Source of the DNA: Thermodesulfovibrio sp.
GTDB lineage: Bacteria > Nitrospirota > Thermodesulfovibrionia > Thermodesulfovibrionales > Thermodesulfovibrionaceae
Length of the DNA stretch: 31,527 bases
Assembly: GCA_026415595.1 (NCBI GenBank)
Contig: JAOAGU010000005.1
Location: forward strand, 1-31,527
Direction: 5' to 3'
The translations under genes and the position numbers were made by a program. Under the pieces are notes generated by a model, which searched no databases, was not told where the DNA came from, and saw only the letters and a program-made list of their open reading frames with translations. Numbering within the stretch: position 1 is the first letter of the stretch; every line of letters starts with the position of its first letter. Shown one piece after another: positions 16,302 through 23,683 of the stretch.

Positions 16302-16794
16302 TTGCCCTCACCCCTTTTTTTAATTCTATCAAATTTTCATCTGCATTACCAGAATTGCCTTCAATAGTGAAAGATTTTCCTTCAATTTTAATAGGTTTTT
16401 CAGAATAAAGCATCTTATTTTTTGCATCCCAATTAGCTTCCGTAGCTAATATTTTTAAATTCTTCGTGACGCCTTCCACCATTTCCATAAGAGAAAAATT
16501 ACCTGTATCTGGATAATAAAAGCCCTTTTGAGCAAAAACTCTAAAATCCCTTTCAGGCAAAAAAATGGTTAGCTCCTTTAATTCCATCAATTTCCCTTCG
16601 TCATATAAAAAAGCTTCTTTTGAGTATAGATTTAACTTTATCTGTCCTTCTCTCTTTTGTACAAATTGCACATCATGAAAAATAGAACCTTCAATGCCAA
16701 CCTTAACCTTTATTGGTGAATCTTGTTCCATATAGCTAAAAATTATAAACAATAGGATAACCAACAAAATTAAAAATAATATGGTCTTTTTCAT
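16282..16794 (-). CDS. lptC: LPS export system protein LptC
   Basis: LptC is an inner-membrane anchored protein that receives LPS from LptBFG and passes it to LptA. The 170 residues start with one transmembrane helix (about 4-20, ILFLILLVILLFIIFSY) followed by a periplasmic LptC/OstA fold of beta strands (FYPDTGNFSLMEMVEGVTKN, EANWDAKNKMLYSEKPIKI). Sequence similarity among LptC proteins is low, so the call relies also on its position before lptA and lptB. It has no Shine-Dalgarno sequence, but an extended -10 element lies nine bases before the ATG. This six-gene run may therefore start its own nearly leaderless mRNA. Confidence 0.88.
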   Translation of the reverse strand: MKKTILFLILLVILLFIIFSYMEQDSPIKVKVGIEGSIFHDVQFVQKREGQIKLNLYSKEAFLYDEGKLMELKELTIFLPERDFRVFAQKGFYYPDTGNFSLMEMVEGVTKNLKILATEANWDAKNKMLYSEKPIKIEGKSFTIEGNSGNADENLIELKKGVRAIVYSSK

Positions 16795-16803
16795 ATCTGA
16801 TTA

Positions 16804-16812
16804 ACTATAACA
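16804..16812 (-). promoter_or_regulatory. Extended -10 promoter before lptC
   Basis: TGTTATAGT on the minus strand matches TGnTATAAT at all but one position. Nine bases (16803-16795) separate it from the lptC ATG, so the predicted leader is only about three bases. It lies in the 35-base gap after mrp. Confidence 0.5.
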
Positions 16813-16829
16813 TAATTCACCACTAAAGT

Positions 16830-17666
16830 TTATATGAACTCCTTTACTTTATCAATAATCTTCCAAAAAGCCTTAGCTGGTTCACTGTCTGGATAAAGAA
16901 GTACGAAAGGCTTCCCTTCATCACCTGTTATGGTAATTGAAGGATCAATAGGAATCCTGCCTAAAAAGGGAATTTTGTAATCCTCAGCAAGTCTTGCTGC
17001 TCCACCTGTCTTGAATATTTCTACTGATTTCCCGCAATGGGGACAAATAAACCCGCTCATATTTTCAATCACTCCTAAAACAGGAATTGAAGCATCTTGA
17101 CAAAATCTTACAGTTCTACGAACATCAGCTAAAGCTACATCTTGAGGCGTAGATACTATAATTGCTCCATCAACTTTATCTAAAATTTCAACAATAGATA
17201 TAATTTCATCTCCTGTTCCAGGAGGAGAATCTATTACAAGACAATCAAGTTCTCCCCACCTTACATCAGTTAAAAAGTTTTCTATTAATCTATGCTTTAA
17301 TGGACCTCTCCATGCAACTGCTTCATCTCTTTTTTCGAGCAAAAAGCCTACGGAGATTAACTTCAAATTATCTGAGTAATGTAAAGGCATTATACCAAGG
17401 TCTGTCACTAACGGAGCAAGACCTTCAAGTCCAAGCATATTAGGTATATTAGGACCATGGATATCAATGTCTAACAGTCCAACTTTGTATCCTTTCGCAG
17501 ATAATCCAGCAGCCAGATTTGTAGAGACTGTGCTTTTACCCACACCTCCTTTGCCAGAGAGTACCAGAAACTTTCTTTTAATAGCTCCTAAGTTTGTTTT
17601 TAAAATCATTCCTCTTCTTATCTGTTCTCTTTCATCACAATGACAGTTTTTCTTCTCCTCAGCCAT
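16830..17666 (-). CDS. mrp: Mrp/ApbC-family iron-sulfur cluster carrier ATPase
   Basis: Mrp/NBP35 proteins bind and transfer 4Fe-4S clusters to apoproteins. The 278 residues carry the deviant Walker A GKGGVGKS at 38-45, the DIDIHGPNIP switch region, DCLVIDSPPGTGDE, and the cluster-binding Cys208-x2-Cys211 in FICPHC. An N-terminal CHC (residues 8-10) adds further cysteines but is not the four-Cys motif of eukaryotic NBP35. The N-terminal DUF59 domain of many bacterial Mrp proteins is missing, so this is the short form. A GGGAGGT lies five bases before the ATG. It diverges from the exported 554-residue protein and precedes lptC. Confidence 0.93.
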   Translation of the reverse strand: MAEEKKNCHCDEREQIRRGMILKTNLGAIKRKFLVLSGKGGVGKSTVSTNLAAGLSAKGYKVGLLDIDIHGPNIPNMLGLEGLAPLVTDLGIMPLHYSDNLKLISVGFLLEKRDEAVAWRGPLKHRLIENFLTDVRWGELDCLVIDSPPGTGDEIISIVEILDKVDGAIIVSTPQDVALADVRRTVRFCQDASIPVLGVIENMSGFICPHCGKSVEIFKTGGAARLAEDYKIPFLGRIPIDPSITITGDEGKPFVLLYPDSEPAKAFWKIIDKVKEFI

Positions 17667-17695
17667 TTCCTACCTCCCAACAAATTTTTTTAAGT

Positions 17696-17701
17696 ATTAT
17701 A
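17696..17701 (-). promoter_or_regulatory. -10 element of the mrp promoter
   Basis: A perfect TATAAT on the minus strand predicts a start near 17689 and a leader of about 22 bases that contains GGGAGGT (17678-17672) before the mrp ATG. The -35 region is poorly conserved. Confidence 0.55.
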
Positions 17702-17750
17702 TTTTTAATATAACTGAAAAAAGAAAGGACAATTCAAATGACAAAAATTT

Positions 17751-17778
17751 TTGACATTAGGGATATTTTTGATTTAAA
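17751..17778 (+). promoter_or_regulatory. Promoter of the 12-kb plus-strand gene run
   Basis: A perfect TTGACA (17751-17756) is followed after 16 bases by TTTAAA (17773-17778), preceded by TGA to form an extended -10. Seven bases then lead to the ATG at 17786, so the start point is predicted at or just before the start codon. No Shine-Dalgarno sequence is present. Confidence 0.6.
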
Positions 17779-17785
17779 CTTTTAA

Positions 17786-19450
17786 ATGTTCTTCTCATAT
17801 AGGATATGTATCTGTTTAATTAGCTTGTTTTTATTTTTTTCATTTGGAAATACCGCAGCGTCCAATGAAGACTTTCAGAAACTAAAAGAAGACATATTAT
17901 CATATTTCCCCATAATCTCCGGCAGTGTGAAAAAATCAGAACCAGATCTTTTAATCTTAGATAAAGGGTTAAAAGACGGTATAAAAAAGGGACAAAGAGT
18001 GATTCTTTTTGAAGAAACAGTCCCGCTAATTCATCCTGTTACAAAACAAATTATTGGAAAATCTGAAAAAATAGTAGGTTCCGCTGAAATTATCAGCGTA
18101 GAGAATAATTTTTCTCGGGCAGTTATACTGGAAGGAGATATAAAAACAAAGAATAATCAGATTTTTTTTAAAATACCCAAATCAAAAATTAAAATTCTTT
18201 ATGCCCAGACAAATACTGAATGGGCAGTTGGCGAAGCATACTATAGGGAATTAAAAAAGACTGAAAGATTTGAGCTTATTGATGCACCAGTAAACATTGA
18301 TAATAAAGAAATACTTTTAAAAGACCATAAGGGCGCAGATATTTTATTAATGCTTATCCCTTCAAAAACAAATGGAAATTTAAAAATTTCTCAGGAACTT
18401 TATTGGACAAAAGATAAAAAACTTCTATCAAAATCTGAACTTGAACTTACACCTATTGCCCTCAGTGAGTTTAGAAAAAAATATGCTTCATTGATTGTTC
18501 CAGAAGGGCATACCATTCTTTCTTATAGACTTTCAAGAAGTATTAATAGAATATCCACTGGTAATTTTGATGGTATAAGTCCTAATCAGATTTTAATAGC
18601 CTCTGATAGTGAAATTAGTCTTTATATTATAGATGTAGACCTCAAACTTAAGAGTAATTATCTAATACCTATAAGTGGAGATATTCTTTGGTTTGACACA
18701 GGAGACATTGACAGGGATGGTAAAGATGAAATAGTAATAACAATAAAAAAAGACAATAGAATAATTTCTTCTATAATAAGATGGAAACAAAATGAGTTTG
18801 TAGAAGCCTTTAGACTGGAAGATATATTTTTAAGAATTTATGATGGAAGACTTATTGCGCAAGCATTTTCACAGTCTTTAGGATTTGATGGTGAAATATT
18901 CTATATAAAGCCTTCACAATCAGGATATGATAAATTAGAACCTTTCAGACTTCCGGTAAGAGCAAATATTTATGATTTTTATCTTCTTGGTAATTCTTTA
19001 TTTAAATGGGAAGAGGATGGTTCTTTGGTAGTATACACTGAAAAAGGAATCCCCCTATGGCGTTCACCTGAACCAATGGGTTTTGGACTGCAGTATGAAA
19101 AACAAACTGGTATCTCCATGTTAAGCCTCGGAAAATGGAAAGTGCATAGCAGAATAAAACCTCTAAGTAACGGCGTGATTGTAATTGATAAAAAGCCTCT
19201 TCTTGGATTAGTTAATCTTTCAACCTTCGGCTATAGAAGTTCAAAGCTTCAATTACTTCAATGGACAGGAATTGGAATTGAACAAACTGATATTACAGAA
19301 GAGATATCTGGTGAGATACTTGATTACTCTGTTTCATCGGATAAATTATTTGTCCTTGTGAAACCTCCTTTTGGTATAAACCCTAAAAGAATTCTTCAGG
19401 GAGAAAGTCCCTTTGAAACCCTTCTTCATATTTTGTCATTCAAATATTAA
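17786..19450 (+). CDS. Exported protein of unknown function with FG-GAP/VCBS-like repeats
   Basis: I do not recognise a named family for this 554-residue protein. Residues 1-25 form a signal peptide (basic start, hydrophobic LISLFLFFSF, small residues TAAS). Residues about 42-130 form a beta-rich domain with DLLILDKGLKDGIKKGQRV, which recalls the C-terminal part of FlgT-like proteins. Residues 140-235 look like a mixed alpha/beta domain. From about 258 there are FG-GAP/VCBS-like units, TGNFDGISPNQILIASD (258-274) and the calcium-loop-like TGDIDRDGKDEIVI (305-318), suggesting a beta-propeller. No transmembrane helix follows the signal, so it is probably periplasmic. It heads an operon of lipid and envelope genes, two bases before uppS, so an envelope-assembly role is a reasonable guess only. 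Confidence 0.85.
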   Translation: MFFSYRICICLISLFLFFSFGNTAASNEDFQKLKEDILSYFPIISGSVKKSEPDLLILDKGLKDGIKKGQRVILFEETVPLIHPVTKQIIGKSEKIVGSAEIISVENNFSRAVILEGDIKTKNNQIFFKIPKSKIKILYAQTNTEWAVGEAYYRELKKTERFELIDAPVNIDNKEILLKDHKGADILLMLIPSKTNGNLKISQELYWTKDKKLLSKSELELTPIALSEFRKKYASLIVPEGHTILSYRLSRSINRISTGNFDGISPNQILIASDSEISLYIIDVDLKLKSNYLIPISGDILWFDTGDIDRDGKDEIVITIKKDNRIISSIIRWKQNEFVEAFRLEDIFLRIYDGRLIAQAFSQSLGFDGEIFYIKPSQSGYDKLEPFRLPVRANIYDFYLLGNSLFKWEEDGSLVVYTEKGIPLWRSPEPMGFGLQYEKQTGISMLSLGKWKVHSRIKPLSNGVIVIDKKPLLGLVNLSTFGYRSSKLQLLQWTGIGIEQTDITEEISGEILDYSVSSDKLFVLVKPPFGINPKRILQGESPFETLLHILSFKY

Positions 19451-19452
19451 AT

Positions 19453-20160
19453 ATGGGCAGAATTCTAAAACATGTTGGGATAATTATGGATGGGAATGGA
19501 AGATGGGCTCAAATGCGAGGATTGCCTCGTCATGAGGGACATAAAAGAGGCGTAGAAAAAGTAAAGGAAATCATTGGTGCTGCTCTTAGACTAAAAATTG
19601 ATGTTGTCACATTTTATGCCTTTTCAATAGAGAATTGGCAAAGACCCAAAAAAGAAGTTGATATAATAATGCAACTACTTCAAAATCACTTAAAAAAAGA
19701 AACTAATAATTTTATCTCCCAAGGAATAAGATTTAAAATGATAGGAAATCGCAATCTCATACCTGATAATATTTTATCTGTAATAGAAGAGGCTGAAAAA
19801 GCTACAGCTGACTGTAAAGAACTCATTACTCAATTTGCAATTAGTTATTCTGGTAGAGATGAAATTATCAGGGCAGTCAAAAAAGCAATTCAAAAAAACA
19901 TTGACTCTGAAAATTTTGACGAAAATATGATGAATTCTTTTCTTGATACAGCAGAAATTCCAGAACCTGACCTAATAATAAGAACTTCTGGAGAGCAAAG
20001 ACTTAGTAATTTTCTTATATGGCAGTCTGCCTACTCAGAGTTTTATTTTACTCAGACCTTATGGCCTGATTTTACAGATGATGAATTTACAGAAGCTATC
20101 CTTGATTTTCAGAAAAGACAAAGGAGATTTGGAAAGGTAAGTGAGTTTGCAAGGGCATAA
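19453..20160 (+). CDS. uppS: Undecaprenyl diphosphate synthase (UppS)
   Basis: UppS is a cis-prenyltransferase that makes the C55 carrier lipid for peptidoglycan and O-antigen synthesis. The 235 residues show HVGIIMDGNGRWA with catalytic Asp13, RHEGHKRG, the TFYAFSIENW segment and the C-terminal IRTSGEQRLSNFLIWQ...EFYFT motif that binds isopentenyl diphosphate. Length is typical. The ATG is two bases after the preceding stop and has no strong Shine-Dalgarno sequence, so coupling is likely. The uppS-cdsA-dxr-rseP order is widely conserved in bacteria. Confidence 0.96.
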   Translation: MGRILKHVGIIMDGNGRWAQMRGLPRHEGHKRGVEKVKEIIGAALRLKIDVVTFYAFSIENWQRPKKEVDIIMQLLQNHLKKETNNFISQGIRFKMIGNRNLIPDNILSVIEEAEKATADCKELITQFAISYSGRDEIIRAVKKAIQKNIDSENFDENMMNSFLDTAEIPEPDLIIRTSGEQRLSNFLIWQSAYSEFYFTQTLWPDFTDDEFTEAILDFQKRQRRFGKVSEFARA

Positions 20161-20944
20161 AAAAAGAATTGTAGTTGCTTTAATCTTCCTTCCAATTTTA
20201 ATTTTCATTATTATTAAGCTTCCATCATATTTTTTCTTAGGACTTCTTACATTAGTAAATATTATTGCAATGTGGGAATTTTTAAGAATGTACAAAACCT
20301 CAAATATTTTTATCACATTGGGAGTTGTATTATCAATGTCGCTTTTCATTCTAAATTGTTTTTACTGGCAGTTTGCATTATATTATTATTCTGCAAGCTT
20401 TTTAATAATTTCTCTTTTCAGGCTATTTATAAAAAAACAACCTGAGGGCTCATTGCAAGAAATATCTCCTTTAGTTATTGGGCTTCTATATATTCCTTCA
20501 TTACTTACCTTTCATTGGTTTTTAAGAGAACAGGGATGGCAATGGATAATATATTTATATGCAGTTGTTTGGACTGCAGACAGCTTTGCCTACTACATTG
20601 GAAAAGGATTTGGGAAACGTAAACTATATCCTGAAGTAAGTCCTAAAAAAACCTGGGCTGGTGCATATGGTTCACTAATAGGTGGAGTTTCAGCATCCTT
20701 ACTGATAGGTCATTTATTTCTAAATAAATCTTTTCCAACCCTGCTTTTAATTGGTCTTTTAATTGGCTTTATATCTATATTTGGTGACCTTGTAGAGTCA
20801 ATGTTTAAAAGGGATGCAGGGGTGAAGGATTCAAGTTTTTTCTTTCCAGAACACGGTGGTGTGCTTGATAAAATAGATGCTCTACTATTTGGAGGAGTGT
20901 TACTATATTTTAGTATTAAATTTTGTAATACTTATATTCACTAA
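20141..20944 (+). CDS. cdsA: Phosphatidate cytidylyltransferase (CdsA)
   Basis: CdsA converts phosphatidic acid and CTP to CDP-diacylglycerol, the precursor of all major phospholipids. The 267-residue protein is strongly hydrophobic with about seven or eight membrane segments. It carries the family signature near the C-terminus (SMFKRDAGVKDSS...PEHGGVLDKIDALLF). The start is a GTG at 20141, inside the end of uppS by 20 bases and preceded by GGAAAGG. A TTG six bases later is an alternative. The downstream gap to dxr is about 115 bases. Confidence 0.95.
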   Translation: MSLQGHKKRIVVALIFLPILIFIIIKLPSYFFLGLLTLVNIIAMWEFLRMYKTSNIFITLGVVLSMSLFILNCFYWQFALYYYSASFLIISLFRLFIKKQPEGSLQEISPLVIGLLYIPSLLTFHWFLREQGWQWIIYLYAVVWTADSFAYYIGKGFGKRKLYPEVSPKKTWAGAYGSLIGGVSASLLIGHLFLNKSFPTLLLIGLLIGFISIFGDLVESMFKRDAGVKDSSFFFPEHGGVLDKIDALLFGGVLLYFSIKFCNTYIH

Positions 20945-21059
20945 TAAATGTAAAACTGAATTTAACGATTTAGAATTATCAAAAAAATTTGCCACGAGCA
21001 AAAGGCAGTAACTAAGATAATTATATTTTGTTTTGATGCAAAGAAAAAAGGAGGAAAGA

Positions 21060-22205
21060 TTGAAAAAGGTTGTTATACTTGGCAGTACAGGTTCCATAGG
21101 CAGAAGTGCTCTTGAAGTAATTAAAAATTTCCCTGATAAATTTAACGTATTAGGTCTTTCCGCAAAAAGTAGTGTCCACATACTTGAGGAACAGATTAAA
21201 GAATTCAATCCTAAGTATGTAGCAATCTTTGAAAAAAAAGCCTATGAAGAACTTAGAAAAAAGGTTAAAAACATAGAATTGCTCCTTGGAAATGAAGGAA
21301 TATGCGAGCTTGCCAGACTAAAGGATGCAGATATAATTATTTCAGCTATTGTTGGCGCTGCTGGACTTATACCAACCTATGAGGCAGTAAAGGCAGGAAA
21401 AACAATAGGGCTCGCAAACAAAGAAAGTCTTGTGCTTGCTGGTGAACTAATCAAAAGGGAGACAAAAAAGAATAATGCAAAAATTATACCCATTGATAGT
21501 GAACACAGTGCTGTTTTCCAATGTATAAATGGTTGCAATAAACCTTTTATAAGAAAAATATGGCTTACAGCCTCAGGTGGTCCTTTCAGAGGAATGAAAA
21601 AACACGAGATTGAAAACGTTACTCCTGAGGAAGCACTCAATCATCCAAAATGGAAAATGGGTAAAAGAATAACCATAGACTCAGCAACACTTATGAATAA
21701 AGGATTTGAGGTTATAGAAGCTCACCATCTCTTTGATATAGATGTAGAAAGCATAGGAGTTCTCATTCACCCCCAGAGCATTGTCCATTGCCTTGTTGAA
21801 TTTATTGACGGAACTTATCTTGCTCAGATGAGTAGTCCTGATATGAAAGCTCCAATTGCCCTTGCACTCTCCCTACCTGAGAGGCTTCCTGGTATAATTA
21901 AGCCAATTGACTGGACAATGACAAACCAATTGCAATTTGAAATACCTGATACAGAAGTGTTTCCCTGCCTTAGCCTTGCCTATGAGGCTGCAAAAACAGG
22001 AGGCACTATGCCAACTGTTTTAAATGCCGCAGATGAAGTAGCTGTTGAAGCTTTTTTGTTAAGAAGGTTAAAATTTAATGATATACATAAAATAATTAAA
22101 AAGGTCATGGATGCCCATTTAGCTTCCTCTGCAAGTAGTATTGAAGAAATTCTTGAAGCTGATAGTTGGGCAAGAAAAATGGCTAAAAAGGAGATAGAAA
22201 AATGA
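21060..22205 (+). CDS. dxr: 1-deoxy-D-xylulose 5-phosphate reductoisomerase (Dxr)
   Basis: Dxr makes 2-C-methyl-D-erythritol 4-phosphate, the committed step of the MEP isoprenoid pathway that feeds UppS. Starting at TTG 21060 the protein is 381 residues. The NADPH-binding motif GSTGSIG is then at 8-14, followed by the LANKESLV loop, the DSEHSA metal and substrate segment, ASGGPFR and MNKGFEVIEAHHLF. A perfect GGAGG (21050-21054) lies five bases before this TTG, and family members usually begin KKVVILGSTGSIG. In-frame starts at 21033 (TTG) and 21036 (ATG) would add eight or nine basic residues and lie upstream of the Shine-Dalgarno sequence, so I reject them. The stop overlaps rseP by four bases. 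Confidence 0.95.
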   Translation: MKKVVILGSTGSIGRSALEVIKNFPDKFNVLGLSAKSSVHILEEQIKEFNPKYVAIFEKKAYEELRKKVKNIELLLGNEGICELARLKDADIIISAIVGAAGLIPTYEAVKAGKTIGLANKESLVLAGELIKRETKKNNAKIIPIDSEHSAVFQCINGCNKPFIRKIWLTASGGPFRGMKKHEIENVTPEEALNHPKWKMGKRITIDSATLMNKGFEVIEAHHLFDIDVESIGVLIHPQSIVHCLVEFIDGTYLAQMSSPDMKAPIALALSLPERLPGIIKPIDWTMTNQLQFEIPDTEVFPCLSLAYEAAKTGGTMPTVLNAADEVAVEAFLLRRLKFNDIHKIIKKVMDAHLASSASSIEEILEADSWARKMAKKEIEK

Positions 22206-23257
22206 GCCTTTTTTATGCAATAATTCTTCTTGGTTTTTTGATATTTATTCACGAAATTGGTCATTTCCTCGCAGCAAAACTTAGTGGTGTAAGAGTTCTT
22301 AAATTCTCCATCGGCTTTGGACCCAAAATATTAGGAAAAAGGATCGGTGAAACCGAGTATATACTCAGTGCTATACCTCTTGGTGGATATGTAAAAATGT
22401 ATGGTGAAGATGCAGTAGATGAAATCATTGACGAAAAGAAATCTTTCAAGCATCAGCCTGTTTATAAAAGAATATTTATTGTCCTTGCAGGTCCTCTCTT
22501 TAATATTGTTGGCGCAATTATTCTATTCTGGGTCGTTTTTGTATATGGAGTGCCTGTTCTTAAATCAGTTGTTGGAGAAGTTGTGGAAAACTCACCAGCT
22601 TACATGGCAGGGCTACAACAGGGTGATAAAATTATAGAAATTGAGGGACAGAAAATTAATAACTGGTTTGACATGGCTCAACTAATTCAGCAAAACCCCG
22701 ATAAAAATCTAACATTTAAGATAGAAAGAAAGGGTGAATTAAAAAATCTTTCCATAAAACCAGAGGCAAAGGAATCAAAAAATCTTTTTGGCGAAAGAAT
22801 TTTGGTAGGTCAGATAGGAATTAAGCCTGCCGAGGAATATTTCATTCATAAGGAAACTCCGCTAAATGCTATGAATAAATCTGTGCAGAAATGCTATGAA
22901 ATTGTAGAACTGACCTATCTTACAATTATAAAAATATTTCAAAGAGTTGTCTCAACAGAGGTTATAGGAGGACCTATACTAATATTCCAAGCGGCGGGGA
23001 AAACTGCTGAGCAGGGTTTGGTTAGCTTTTTAAGCTTTGCAGCAATTATAAGTATCAACCTCGGAATTCTGAATCTTTTACCTATTCCAGTTCTTGATGG
23101 AGGACATATTCTGTTTTTCATGATAGAAGGTATAAGGAGAAAACCTTTAAGTGAGAGATTTATCACGATTTCACAAAAGATAGGGATTGCTTTTATTATT
23201 GCTCTTATGATGCTTGCTTTTTATAATGACATTCTCCGACTTTTAACTCCCAAGTAA
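22202..23257 (+). CDS. rseP: RseP-type site-2 zinc metalloprotease
   Basis: RseP is an intramembrane protease that cleaves membrane-bound anti-sigma factors and leftover signal peptides. In the 351 residues, the zinc-binding HEIGH motif is at 17-21 in the first membrane helix, and the second active-site motif LDGGH, with Asp299, is in the third. A single PDZ domain lies between (about 118-195, SPAYMAGLQQGDKIIEI). E. coli RseP has two PDZ domains, so this is the shorter form common outside gammaproteobacteria. It overlaps dxr by four bases, in the conserved cdsA-dxr-rseP order. No sigma-E or anti-sigma gene is visible nearby. Confidence 0.95.
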   Translation: MSLFYAIILLGFLIFIHEIGHFLAAKLSGVRVLKFSIGFGPKILGKRIGETEYILSAIPLGGYVKMYGEDAVDEIIDEKKSFKHQPVYKRIFIVLAGPLFNIVGAIILFWVVFVYGVPVLKSVVGEVVENSPAYMAGLQQGDKIIEIEGQKINNWFDMAQLIQQNPDKNLTFKIERKGELKNLSIKPEAKESKNLFGERILVGQIGIKPAEEYFIHKETPLNAMNKSVQKCYEIVELTYLTIIKIFQRVVSTEVIGGPILIFQAAGKTAEQGLVSFLSFAAIISINLGILNLLPIPVLDGGHILFFMIEGIRRKPLSERFITISQKIGIAFIIALMMLAFYNDILRLLTPK

Positions 23258-23272
23258 AATGCCGATTGAAAA

Positions 23273-23683
23273 ATGAAGAAAGCTTTTTCAGCAGGTGGAG
23301 TGGTATATAAATTTGATGGAGAGAACCTAAAAATTCTCCTGATTGCAACTAACAATGGCAAAGTTTGGGCTCTTCCGAAAGGACTCATTGAAAAAGATGA
23401 AGAACCAAAGGAAGCTGCCCTAAGAGAAATAAAAGAGGAAACAGGGGTGGATGGTAAAATAATAGATGAAGTTGGTGTAATATCTTACTGGTTTGTTCTT
23501 AAGAATGAAAAATATTTTAAAAGGGTTAAATATTTTCTTGTTGAATATATAAGTGGCGATATTAATCCTGACCGGGAAGTTGATACTGCTCAGTGGTTTA
23601 CTCCTGAAGAAGCATTAAAAAAACTTACCTATAAAAATGATAAGGAAATTTTAAAAAAAGCTCTGGAGAAAATTAATGGATAA
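23273..23683 (+). CDS. Nudix hydrolase
   Basis: This is a 136-residue Nudix enzyme. The box Gx5Ex7REUxEExGU is complete at 37-59, beginning at Gly37 and including Glu43, Arg51-Glu52, Glu55-Glu56 and Gly58, so the metal site should be active. The N-terminal SAGGVVYKF and the ALPKGLIE segment resemble bacterial diadenosine-polyphosphate or MutT-like hydrolases, but the substrate is undetermined. It starts 15 bases after rseP, behind a five-codon frame whose TGA overlaps its ATG. It overlaps the next gene by eight bases. Confidence 0.92.
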   Translation: MKKAFSAGGVVYKFDGENLKILLIATNNGKVWALPKGLIEKDEEPKEAALREIKEETGVDGKIIDEVGVISYWFVLKNEKYFKRVKYFLVEYISGDINPDREVDTAQWFTPEEALKKLTYKNDKEILKKALEKING

